Of a stretch of DNA of 18,088 bases, positions 8,867 to 15,756 are shown piece by piece (within the stretch, counting starts at the first letter, position 1; each line of letters starts with the position of its first letter). Under the pieces are notes generated by a model, which made no database searches, was not told where the DNA came from, and saw only the letters and a program-made list of their open reading frames with translations. The position numbers and the translations under genes are program-made. The DNA comes from Acidimicrobiales bacterium (GTDB taxonomy: Bacteria; Actinomycetota; Acidimicrobiia; Acidimicrobiales; RAAP-2): NCBI GenBank assembly GCA_017883125.1, contig JADGOD010000142.1, positions 1 through 18,088 on the forward strand, given 5' to 3'.

Positions 8867-10771
8867 GTGACGCTGCGGCCGCCTCGAGAGTCGATCCCGG
8901 ACAAGCCTGGCTGCTATCAGTTCCTCGATGATCGAGGAAGGGTCCTCTACGTCGGGAAGGCCCGCTCCCTGCGCCAGCGGTTGAGCTCGTACTTCCAAGA
9001 TCCACGGAATCTGCACCCCCGCACCGCCCAGATGGTCGCCGCCGCCGATCGGGTCGAGTGGGTGGTCACCTCGACCGAGGTCGAGGCTCTGGTCCTCGAG
9101 CACTCCCTCGTCCAGTCGTTCCAGCCCCGGTACAACGTCCGTCTGAAGGACGACAAGAGCTACCCGTGGCTAGCGGTGACCATGAGCTCCGAGTGGCCCC
9201 GTCCCCTCGTGACCCGGGGCTCGAGGCGGCGCGGCACCCGCTATTTCGGACCGTTTGGCCACGTGCGGTCCCTCCGACAGACACTCGATCTCCTGCTGCC
9301 GGTCTTCCCGGTCCGGACGTGCTCGGACGCCAAGCTCGCTCGACACGAGCGCTCCGGTCGGCCGTGCCTCCTCTACGACATCGAGCGGTGCTCGGGTCCT
9401 TGCATCGGTGCGGTCACCCCCGAGGAGTACGCACAGCACCTCGATGGGATCCTCAGGTTCTTCTCCGGTGAGATCGAGCCGATGTTCACGTCCTTAGAGT
9501 CCCAGATGCGTGAAGCGTCCGCTCGTCGAGACTTCGAGCGGGCTGCTCGGCTCCGCGACGGCATCGTGGCGATGCGCCAGGCAGCCGAGTCTCAAGAGCT
9601 GGTCCTCGGCGACACCCACGACCTCGACGTGGTCGGGGTCACCACCGACGACCTGCAGGTGGGCGTGGCAGTGTTCCACGTGCGCCACGGTCGGATCGTC
9701 GGTCGAACGTCATCGGTGGCTGATCTCGTCGAGTCGGTCGATGAGGCCGGCCTCATGGCGAAGGTCCTGCGTGATCTCTACGGAGACCCCGCGGCGCAGC
9801 TCCCCCCGGTTGTCCTTGTAGGTGTCCTCCCCGAGGAGGCCTCGATCGTGGAGGAGTGGCTCACGGAGCGCCGTGGGGGACCCGTCGCAATCCGTGTTCC
9901 CAAGCGAGGGCAGAAGAGGCGCCTGATCGAGATGGCGGAGCGCAATGCCAGCGAGGATCGCGGGCGGGATCGGCTCCGGCGAGCGGCAGACCACAACGTC
10001 CGCTCGCAGGCGCTCCTCGAGCTCCAGCAGGCCCTCGGGCTCGAACGGCCTCCGTTCCGGATCGAGTGCTACGACATGAGCCATCTCCAGGGCACGTCCT
10101 ACGTGGGCTCGATGGTCGTGTTCGAGGACGGGGTCCCGGTCAAGAGCGCCTATCGCCACTTCACGGTCAAGTCGGTTGCGGGCAACGATGACTTCGCTGC
10201 CATGGCGGAGGTCTTGCGCCGACGCCTGCGTCGCTGGGACGAGTCTCCGGCGACGCCCGGCCGGGGGCGCGGTTTCGCTGCACCGGCAGATCTCCTTCTG
10301 ATCGACGGGGGGAAGGGCCAGCTGGGCGTGGTGGTCGATGCCCTCGAGGAGTTTGGCCTGATCGAGAGGACGGAGGTGGCATCCCTGGCCAAGCGATTCG
10401 AGGAGATCTACCTGCCGAACCGCTCCGACCCCGTCCGGCTGGCACGCGGGTCGGAGAGCCTCTTCCTGCTCCAGAGGATCCGCGACGAGGCGCACCGCTT
10501 CGCCATCACCTTCCATCGCTCGACGCGAGGCAAGTCGATGACGATGGGCCTCCTCGAGGGGATCCCGGGACTCGGTCCCTCGCGCCAAGAGCGCCTCCTT
10601 GATCGGTTCGGCACCGTCCAGGCCGTCAGGGGGCTGACGAGAGGCCAGCTGGGGGAGGAGGCGTGGCTGCCAGCATCGGTGGCTGACTCCCTCTTCGACC
10701 GGCTCCACCCGCCGGTGAGCCCCCGTGTCGACCGAGATGCCCCGGGGGCGGCAGACTCTAGCCATGGCTGA
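8867..10771 (+). CDS. uvrC: Excinuclease ABC subunit C (UvrC)
   Basis: UvrC makes both incisions around the lesion marked by UvrB. The 634-residue product has, in order: the GIY-YIG 3'-incision nuclease (Gly-Cys-Tyr at 15-17, YVGKA at 28-32, Arg35); a four-cysteine cluster (Cys152, Cys167, Cys175, Cys179), corresponding to the cysteines reported to hold an Fe-S cluster in E. coli UvrC; a UVR helix pair that binds UvrB (about 213-238); the RNase H-like 5'-incision nuclease with Asp403 (CYDMSHLQG), Asp480 (LLIDGGKGQL) and His543; and a C-terminal helix-hairpin-helix region (GIPGLGPSRQERLL, about 565-578). The length is normal and no catalytic residue is missing. The GTG at 8867 is the only start that fits the family N-terminus; the frame is open upstream to 8585, but that part runs antisense to nadA. 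The stop overlaps the rapZ start by eight bases. Confidence 0.97.
   Translation: MTLRPPRESIPDKPGCYQFLDDRGRVLYVGKARSLRQRLSSYFQDPRNLHPRTAQMVAAADRVEWVVTSTEVEALVLEHSLVQSFQPRYNVRLKDDKSYPWLAVTMSSEWPRPLVTRGSRRRGTRYFGPFGHVRSLRQTLDLLLPVFPVRTCSDAKLARHERSGRPCLLYDIERCSGPCIGAVTPEEYAQHLDGILRFFSGEIEPMFTSLESQMREASARRDFERAARLRDGIVAMRQAAESQELVLGDTHDLDVVGVTTDDLQVGVAVFHVRHGRIVGRTSSVADLVESVDEAGLMAKVLRDLYGDPAAQLPPVVLVGVLPEEASIVEEWLTERRGGPVAIRVPKRGQKRRLIEMAERNASEDRGRDRLRRAADHNVRSQALLELQQALGLERPPFRIECYDMSHLQGTSYVGSMVVFEDGVPVKSAYRHFTVKSVAGNDDFAAMAEVLRRRLRRWDESPATPGRGRGFAAPADLLLIDGGKGQLGVVVDALEEFGLIERTEVASLAKRFEEIYLPNRSDPVRLARGSESLFLLQRIRDEAHRFAITFHRSTRGKSMTMGLLEGIPGLGPSRQERLLDRFGTVQAVRGLTRGQLGEEAWLPASVADSLFDRLHPPVSPRVDRDAPGAADSSHG
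10728..10757 (+). promoter_or_regulatory. Candidate promoter for rapZ inside the end of uvrC
   Basis: TCGACC at 10728-10733 and CAGACT at 10752-10757 are spaced by 18 bases and resemble degenerate -35 and -10 boxes. The -10 hexamer ends six bases before the rapZ ATG, the same offset as at uvrA and uvrC, and no Shine-Dalgarno sequence precedes this ATG. It might allow rapZ and the downstream glycolytic genes to be transcribed without uvrC. Each box has only three or four matches to consensus. Confidence 0.3.
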
Positions 10772-11618
10772 GTTTCTTGTTGTCACGGGAATGTCGGGGG
10801 CCGGCCGGTCGACGGTAGCGGCCGGCCTGGAGGATCTCGGCTGGTTCGTCATCGACAACCTTCCCCCTTCGATCTTCCCGAAGGTCGGGGAGTTCGTCAG
10901 TGGGCCGGGCACAGAGACCCCGAACGTGGCCCTCGTCACCGGACGACCGGGCGGCGGAGAGGCGGGCGAGCTTCTCGACGCTATCGACCGCCTCGTCGAG
11001 AGCGAGCACGTCGTCCGGGTCCTCTTCCTTGACGCTCCTGATGAGGTCTTGGTCCGACGGTACGAGGGAACCCGCCGACGCCACCCCCGGTCGGGAACTG
11101 GCGTCGAGGAGTCGATCGCCCAGGAGCGGGTGGCCCTCCAGGGCCTCCTGACCAGGGCGGACATCATCCTTGACACCGGCGAGATCAACACCAACCAGCT
11201 CCGCAACCGGATCTTCGACCTGTTCGGCGAGCCGCTCATCGGGAACTCGATGCAGACGACCGTCACGTCGTTCGGGTTCAAGTACGGCCTTCCCCTCGAT
11301 GTCGACATGGTCTTCGACGTCCGCTTCCTCCCCAATCCCCACTGGGTCGACGAGCTCAGAGAGATGAACGGGCTCGACGAGCCGGTGCGCACCTATGTCT
11401 TCGACCACCCTGAGGTGCAAGAGTTCATCGACCGGGTCGTCGATCTCATCGAGTCGCTGCTCCCGGCGTTCGTGAGAGAGGGGAAGTCGTATCTGACCAT
11501 CGGCATCGGCTGCACCGGGGGACGGCATCGATCGGTGGCGATCACCGAGGAGCTGGCCCGGCGCCTCCGAGCCGGCGGCCAGCCTCTCTCGACGTTCCAC
11601 CGCGACGTCGATCGATGA
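10764..11618 (+). CDS. rapZ: RapZ/YvcJ-family nucleotide-binding regulator
   Basis: In E. coli RapZ senses glucosamine-6-phosphate and directs small-RNA decay; in Bacillus the orthologue YvcJ is a nucleotide-binding protein. The role in actinobacteria is less clear. The 284-residue protein has an N-terminal P-loop GMSGAGRS (residues 9-16), then EDLGWFVIDNLPPSIFP, a central FLDAPDEVLVRRYEGTRRRHP segment, and the conserved C-terminal domain ending in TIGIGCTGGRHRSVAI, the region that binds the ligand and RNA in E. coli. The invariant P-loop Lys is replaced by Arg15, a change I recall from other actinobacterial members. The ATG at 10764 overlaps the end of uvrC by eight bases. A longer frame from 10725 would add 13 residues with no family resemblance. 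The stop overlaps yvcK as ATGA. The order rapZ-yvcK is conserved across Gram-positive bacteria. Confidence 0.94.
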   Translation: MAEFLVVTGMSGAGRSTVAAGLEDLGWFVIDNLPPSIFPKVGEFVSGPGTETPNVALVTGRPGGGEAGELLDAIDRLVESEHVVRVLFLDAPDEVLVRRYEGTRRRHPRSGTGVEESIAQERVALQGLLTRADIILDTGEINTNQLRNRIFDLFGEPLIGNSMQTTVTSFGFKYGLPLDVDMVFDVRFLPNPHWVDELREMNGLDEPVRTYVFDHPEVQEFIDRVVDLIESLLPAFVREGKSYLTIGIGCTGGRHRSVAITEELARRLRAGGQPLSTFHRDVDR

Positions 11619-12484
11619 GCACCGAGGTGAGGGTCGTCGCACTCGGCGGCGGCCATGGGACGGCGGTCACGCTCCAGGCGATGCGCCGGTACTCAGGTGC
11701 GGTGACCGGGATCGTCTCGACGGCCGACGACGGGGGGTCGAGCGGACGCCTCCGTGATCTCCTCGGCCTGCCGGCCCTGGGCGACATCAGGAAGTGCCTC
11801 GTGGCCCTCGCCGGTGCCGATTCGTCGTTGGCAGCCGCGATGGAGGTGCGGTACACCGAGGGTGAGCTGGCGGGGCACGTCCTCGGCAACCTTCTGCTCG
11901 CCGGTCTGATCGCTGAGACCGGTGATCTCGTCAGGGGCATCGATGAGGTGGGCCGACTCCTCGGAGCGGCGGGTCGTGTGCTCCCGGCCACGAGCGAGCC
12001 GACGGAGCTGCGCGCGCTGCGCCGGGAGGGAATCCTGGTGGGCCAGGTGGCGATTGGCCGAGATCCGACCGTCACCTCGGTGTCGGTGCTCCCTGAATCG
12101 GCAGCGCCGCCAGCAGCTGCCCTCGAGGCGATCCACGCAGCGGATCAGGTCGTCATCGGGCCGGGTTCGCTGTACACCAGCGTGCTTGCGGCAGCGGCGG
12201 TCCCGGCTATCGCTGAAGCCCTCCGAACGACGACCGCTCGGAGGGTCTACGTGTGCAACCTGCGTCCGCAGGCCCCTGAGACCGCCGGGTACAGCGTCGC
12301 TGACCACGTCGACGCACTCGTTCGTCATCAGATCCCGGTCGACATCGTGCTCTGCGACACGTCGACGGGAATCGAGATGGGGTCCCCTCAGATGGCTACC
12401 ATCGACGTTGATCTGGCAGGATCAAATGGTTTGGTGCATGAGCCAGGCAAACTAGCGATGGTCCTTTCGGGCCTCGTGGCATGA
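11615..12484 (+). CDS. yvcK: YvcK/CuvA-family (CofD-like) morphogenesis and carbon-use factor
   Basis: YvcK proteins bind UDP-sugars such as UDP-GlcNAc and are needed for growth on gluconeogenic carbon and for normal cell-wall synthesis in Bacillus, Listeria and mycobacteria (CuvA). The fold is that of the CofD transferase, although no transferase reaction is established. The 289-residue product has the nucleotide-binding start VVALGGGHGTAV (7-18), STADDGGSSGRLRDLLGLPALGDIRKCLVAL (about 35-65, the family hallmark), HVLGNLLLAGL, and the C-terminal VVIGPGSLYTSVLAA and VYVCNLRPQAPETAGYSVADHVDAL motifs. It is somewhat shorter than the usual 310-340 residues, the loss being at the C-terminal end. 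Its ATG overlaps the rapZ stop by four bases and lacks a ribosome site, so translation is probably coupled. whiA, which normally follows, is absent: gap begins only 25 bases later. Confidence 0.92.
   Translation: MSTEVRVVALGGGHGTAVTLQAMRRYSGAVTGIVSTADDGGSSGRLRDLLGLPALGDIRKCLVALAGADSSLAAAMEVRYTEGELAGHVLGNLLLAGLIAETGDLVRGIDEVGRLLGAAGRVLPATSEPTELRALRREGILVGQVAIGRDPTVTSVSVLPESAAPPAAALEAIHAADQVVIGPGSLYTSVLAAAAVPAIAEALRTTTARRVYVCNLRPQAPETAGYSVADHVDALVRHQIPVDIVLCDTSTGIEMGSPQMATIDVDLAGSNGLVHEPGKLAMVLSGLVA
12431..12458 (+). promoter_or_regulatory. Candidate internal promoter for gap-pgk-tpiA
   Basis: TTGGTG at 12431-12436 and TAGCGA at 12453-12458 are spaced by 16 bases, inside a locally AT-richer stretch at the end of yvcK. 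Transcription from here would start near 12465 and give a leader of about 45 bases carrying the strong gap ribosome site. Glycolytic genes generally need high expression, which makes an internal promoter plausible, but the match to consensus is only three of six in each box. Confidence 0.3.
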
Positions 12485-12509
12485 GGCAGAACCACATGGA
12501 GGAGATGTC

Positions 12510-13532
12510 GTGACGGTACGGGTAGGAATCAATGGCTTTGGTCGAATCGGGCGAGGGTTCGTCCGAGCAGTTCTCGATCAGGGGGCTGACGTCGAGATCG
12601 TGGCCATCAACGACCTGACGTCACCAGAGACGAACGCTCACCTTCTCCGCTATGACTCGACGCAGGGCCGCCTCGGCGTGGAGGTGGCAGTCGACGGCGA
12701 CTCGTTCATCGTCGACGGCAAGAGGGTCAAGGTCCTCTCCGAACGGGATCCTGCCAATCTGGCCTGGGGCGACCACGGCGTCGACGTCGTCGTGGAGTCG
12801 ACCGGACTCTTCACCAAGAGGGAGAGCGCAGCAGCCCATCTGGCTGCTGGCGCCAAGAAGGTGGTGATCTCCGCCCCAGCGACCGGAGCCGATGCGACCT
12901 TCGTCGTAGGCGTCAATGACGACCAGTACGACCCGACGAAGCACGACATCGTGTCGAACGCCTCGTGTACGACGAACTGCTTCGTCCCGATGGTCAAGGT
13001 CCTCGACGACACCTTCGGAGTGACCTCGGGGCTGATGACGACCGTGCACGCCTACACCAACGACCAGAACCTCCTGGACCTCGCCCACAGCGACCTGCGG
13101 AGGGCCCGTGCTGCGGCCGTGAACATCGTCCCCAGCTCTACCGGTGCTGCTCGTGCCACCGGCCTGGTGCTCCAGGCGATGCAGGGCAAGCTCGACGGCA
13201 CCTCGCTGCGCGTCCCGGTGCCGACCGGTTCGATCACCGACTTCACCGCGGTCATCGCCGGTAGCCCCAGCGTCGAGAACGTCAACGCGGCGTTCAAGGA
13301 AGCGGCGTCGGCCGGGCCGCTCTCCAGGGTTCTCGTCTACACCGAGGATCCCATCGTCTCCTCGGACATCGTGGGCAGCTCCGCGTCGTGCACCTTCGAT
13401 TCTGGCCTGACGATGGTCCAGCGCATCGACGACTCCAGCACGCTGGTCAAGATCCTCGGCTGGTACGACAACGAGTGGGGCTACGCCAATCGCCTCGTCG
13501 ACCTTGTTGGCGTCGTCGGAAGCCCTCTGTGA
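12510..13532 (+). CDS. gap: Glyceraldehyde-3-phosphate dehydrogenase, type I
   Basis: GAPDH oxidises and phosphorylates glyceraldehyde-3-phosphate to 1,3-bisphosphoglycerate in central glycolysis. The 340-residue protein has the Rossmann start VRVGINGFGRIGRGFVRA (3-20), the catalytic site SNASCTTNC with Cys153, His180 in TTVHAYTNDQ, and WYDNEWGYANRLVDL near the C-terminus. Asp35 in AINDL, which contacts the adenosine ribose, argues for NAD rather than NADP. The cofactor-selectivity loop reads Leu191-Ala192 (LLDLAHSDLRRARAA), where NAD-specific enzymes usually have a Pro in the second place, so some NADP use is conceivable. The GTG at 12510 has an excellent ribosome site, GGAGGAG at 12498-12504, the strongest of the downstream chain and in line with high expression. 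The stop overlaps the pgk GTG by four bases. Confidence 0.98.
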   Translation: MTVRVGINGFGRIGRGFVRAVLDQGADVEIVAINDLTSPETNAHLLRYDSTQGRLGVEVAVDGDSFIVDGKRVKVLSERDPANLAWGDHGVDVVVESTGLFTKRESAAAHLAAGAKKVVISAPATGADATFVVGVNDDQYDPTKHDIVSNASCTTNCFVPMVKVLDDTFGVTSGLMTTVHAYTNDQNLLDLAHSDLRRARAAAVNIVPSSTGAARATGLVLQAMQGKLDGTSLRVPVPTGSITDFTAVIAGSPSVENVNAAFKEAASAGPLSRVLVYTEDPIVSSDIVGSSASCTFDSGLTMVQRIDDSSTLVKILGWYDNEWGYANRLVDLVGVVGSPL

Positions 13533-14701
13533 CGCAGCGAGCCGCCGCCCTCGACGGGCTACCGCTGCTCGAGGATCTCGGGGACCTCAAGGGTTGTCGG
13601 GTCCTCGTCCGCACGGACTTCAATGTTCCGATGATGGACGGGCCAGAGGGGCGCGTCATCGCCGACGACCTGCGGATCCGCTCCACGCTGCCGACCCTTG
13701 AGTGGCTGGTCGGGCAAGGAGCCATTGTGGTCTGCTGCTCCCACATGGATCGCCCCAAGGACGGGTTCGATACCGCGTTGAGCCTGGTCCCGGTAGGGAG
13801 GCGGCTGGCAGAGCTCATCGATGGCGTAGAGATCCTCGAGAACCTCCGGTTCGACCCACGCGAGACGGCCAATGACGAGACCTTCGTCGCCGAGCTCATC
13901 GAGGGCTTCGACGCCTACGTCAATGACGCGTTCGGTGCATCGCATCGGAAACACGCCTCGGTGGTTGGTCCACCGAAGTTCCTCCCGAGTGCGGCTGGGC
14001 GTCTTCTGGAGCGGGAGGTCGAGGTCCTCGGAGGGCTCCTGCTCGACCCGAAGCGCCCGTTTGTTGCCATCGTCGGCGGAGCGAAGGTGGCCGACAAGCT
14101 CGGCGTCCTCAAGTCCCTCTCCACGAAGGCCGATGCGATCATCGTCGGGGGCGGGATGGCCTTCACGTTCCTCGCCGCTCAGGGCCGTAGCGTGGGGGGC
14201 TCACTCCTCGACGAGTCTCGTCTCGAGGAGTGCCGTGGTCTCCTCGATGGACCCGCGGAGATCATCCTGCCGACGGACATCGTCGGGCTGGAACCAGGCT
14301 CGTCGTTCGGCCCGGGCGCTCAGGACGGTGAGGTTCGGATGTTCGAGGGCGATCTCGAAAAGGGATGGATCGGGCTTGATGTGGGTCCCCAGAGTGCTGC
14401 TCTCTTCAGCAAGGCGATCGCCGAGGCGGGGACGATCCTGTGGAACGGCCCGATGGGCGCTTTCGAGGACGCACGGTTCTCCGCTGGAACCCGCCAGGTC
14501 GGCGAGGCGGTCGCCGCCTCACCCGGGACGAGCGTCGTCGGGGGTGGAGACAGCGCCCGGGCTGTCGAGGAGTTCGGATTGGCCGATCAGATCGACTTCC
14601 TCTCGACGGGGGGCGGGGCCTCTCTCGAGTTCCTAGAGTTCGGGGACCTCCCCGCGCTCGACGCCCTTCGGAACGCACCCAACGCACCGAGGAGATCATG
14701 A
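13529..14701 (+). CDS. pgk: Phosphoglycerate kinase
   Basis: PGK transfers the acyl phosphate of 1,3-bisphosphoglycerate to ADP, the first ATP-yielding step of glycolysis. The 390-residue protein has the N-domain substrate motif VRTDFNVP (27-34), ENLRFDPRET (104-113), VNDAFGASHRKHAS (131-144), the GGAKVADKL element (183-191), TILWNGPMGAFE (302-313), the nucleotide-phosphate loop VVGGGDSARAV (336-346) and STGGGASLEFLE (359-370). The length is normal. The usually near-invariant SHLGRPKG basic-patch loop reads SHMDRPKDG (71-79): His72, Arg75 and Pro76 remain, but Leu-Gly has become Met-Asp. The GTG start at 13529 overlaps the gap stop as GTGA, with GGAAG at 13518-13522 as a weak ribosome site. 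The stop overlaps tpiA as ATGA, so gap, pgk and tpiA are made as a coupled set. Confidence 0.97.
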   Translation: MTQRAAALDGLPLLEDLGDLKGCRVLVRTDFNVPMMDGPEGRVIADDLRIRSTLPTLEWLVGQGAIVVCCSHMDRPKDGFDTALSLVPVGRRLAELIDGVEILENLRFDPRETANDETFVAELIEGFDAYVNDAFGASHRKHASVVGPPKFLPSAAGRLLEREVEVLGGLLLDPKRPFVAIVGGAKVADKLGVLKSLSTKADAIIVGGGMAFTFLAAQGRSVGGSLLDESRLEECRGLLDGPAEIILPTDIVGLEPGSSFGPGAQDGEVRMFEGDLEKGWIGLDVGPQSAALFSKAIAEAGTILWNGPMGAFEDARFSAGTRQVGEAVAASPGTSVVGGGDSARAVEEFGLADQIDFLSTGGGASLEFLEFGDLPALDALRNAPNAPRRS

Positions 14702-15510
14702 GCACACCACGCTCAGCGCGCCGGCCCCTGATCGCCGGGAACTGGAAGATGAATCTCGATCACGTGGCCGCCATCCGGTTGGTCCAGGATCTCGCCCTTC
14801 GGCTCCGGGGCTTCGACCACAAGATGGTCGACATCTCGATCCACCCCCCGTTCACGGATCTCCGAACAGTGGAGGGGATCATCGGCGCTGATCGGCTTCC
14901 GATCCAGCTCGGCGCCCAGCACTGTTCGTCACACGAGGATGGTGCCTTCACCGGCGAGATCAGCCTTGCGATGCTGAGCCGACTCTCGGTCGCCTCAGTC
15001 ATCGTCGGCCACTCGGAGCGTCGGCAGTTCTTCTCGATGACCGACAGCGACGTGGCGGCAACCGCTCGCGCCGTGCTGACCCACGACCTGACGCCGATCA
15101 TCTGCGTCGGGGAGACAGGAGAGGAGCGGGAGTCGGGCGTCACCCACGAGGTGCTCGTCCGTCAGGTGACCGCTGCCCTGGGAGGCGTTGACAGGGGGGT
15201 TGAGGAGCGGATCGTGATCGCCTACGAGCCGATCTGGGCCATCGGGACCGGCGTCGCAGCGACGGCGGAGGACGCCCAGACCGCCTGTCAGGCGATCAGG
15301 GCCTTGATCGCCTCGGATCGTGGAGAGGCCTCCGAGCGCGTGAGGGTCCTCTACGGAGGCTCGGCGAAGCCAGAGAACGCTGAAGAGCTCATGGGAATGC
15401 CGGATGTCGACGGTCTCCTCGTTGGAGGGGCCTCCTTGGGGGCGGAGAGCTTCGCTGCCATCATTGCGGCCACGGCGACCTGCTACGGTCAGACGGCTGG
15501 AAAGTCCTAA
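14698..15510 (+). CDS. tpiA: Triosephosphate isomerase
   Basis: TpiA interconverts dihydroxyacetone phosphate and glyceraldehyde-3-phosphate. The 270-residue protein shows the whole TIM-barrel active site: Asn15 and Lys17 in AGNWKMN, the catalytic His105 in VIVGHSERR, the catalytic base Glu177 in AYEPIWAIGTG, which leads into the mobile phosphate loop, and the phosphate-binding VLYGGSAKPEN and LLVGGASL near the C-terminus. It is slightly longer than the common 250-255 residues because of an N-terminal extension of about nine residues and a C-terminal tail. The ATG at 14698 overlaps the pgk stop by four bases. GAGGAG at 14689-14694 is an unusually close ribosome site, only three bases away, so coupling to pgk probably helps initiation. 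secG follows after 15 bases. Confidence 0.98.
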   Translation: MSTPRSARRPLIAGNWKMNLDHVAAIRLVQDLALRLRGFDHKMVDISIHPPFTDLRTVEGIIGADRLPIQLGAQHCSSHEDGAFTGEISLAMLSRLSVASVIVGHSERRQFFSMTDSDVAATARAVLTHDLTPIICVGETGEERESGVTHEVLVRQVTAALGGVDRGVEERIVIAYEPIWAIGTGVAATAEDAQTACQAIRALIASDRGEASERVRVLYGGSAKPENAEELMGMPDVDGLLVGGASLGAESFAAIIAATATCYGQTAGKS

Positions 15511-15525
15511 AAGGAGCCTGGTTCC

Positions 15526-15756
15526 GTGGTTACTGCTATCTACGTCGTGATTGAGGTGTTGACCGCCTTGGCGCTCATCTTCCTCATCCTCATGCACAGT
15601 GGGCGAGGCGGCGGACTTTCTGACATGTTCGGTGGATCCGTCGGGGCTGCGGCGCAGGGATCCACGGTGGTCGAGAAGAACCTCGACCGCATCACGGTTG
15701 CTGTGGCGCTGATCTTCGCCTTCACGACCTTGACGCTCGACCTCCGTCTGCAGTGA
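15526..15756 (+). CDS. secG: Protein translocase subunit SecG
   Basis: SecG is the small non-essential subunit of the SecYEG translocon in the cytoplasmic membrane. The 76-residue protein has two membrane helices, about residues 3-23 and 54-72, joined by the hallmark Gly-rich loop LMHSGRGGGLSDMFGG (22-37) and the downstream Gly-Ser-Thr before an acidic/basic turn (EKNLDR). Length and layout are those of actinobacterial SecG. The GTG at 15526 has AAGGAG at 15511-15516, nine bases upstream. The place directly after tpiA is conserved in many actinobacteria. Its stop overlaps the next start as GTGA, so the following exported protein is probably translated by re-initiating ribosomes. Confidence 0.95.
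   Translation: MVTAIYVVIEVLTALALIFLILMHSGRGGGLSDMFGGSVGAAAQGSTVVEKNLDRITVAVALIFAFTTLTLDLRLQ

Noticed and set aside
8695..8904. N-terminal extension of nadA up to 8904
   Set aside because: The extension would add 70 residues of low-complexity sequence, run through the uvrC start and the divergent spacer, and give a NadA far longer than the family.
9710..11392. A 560-codon open frame on the minus strand opposite uvrC and rapZ
   Set aside because: It is antisense to two well-supported genes; its translation is Arg/Pro/Ser-rich with no family motif. This is the usual shadow frame of GC-rich coding DNA.
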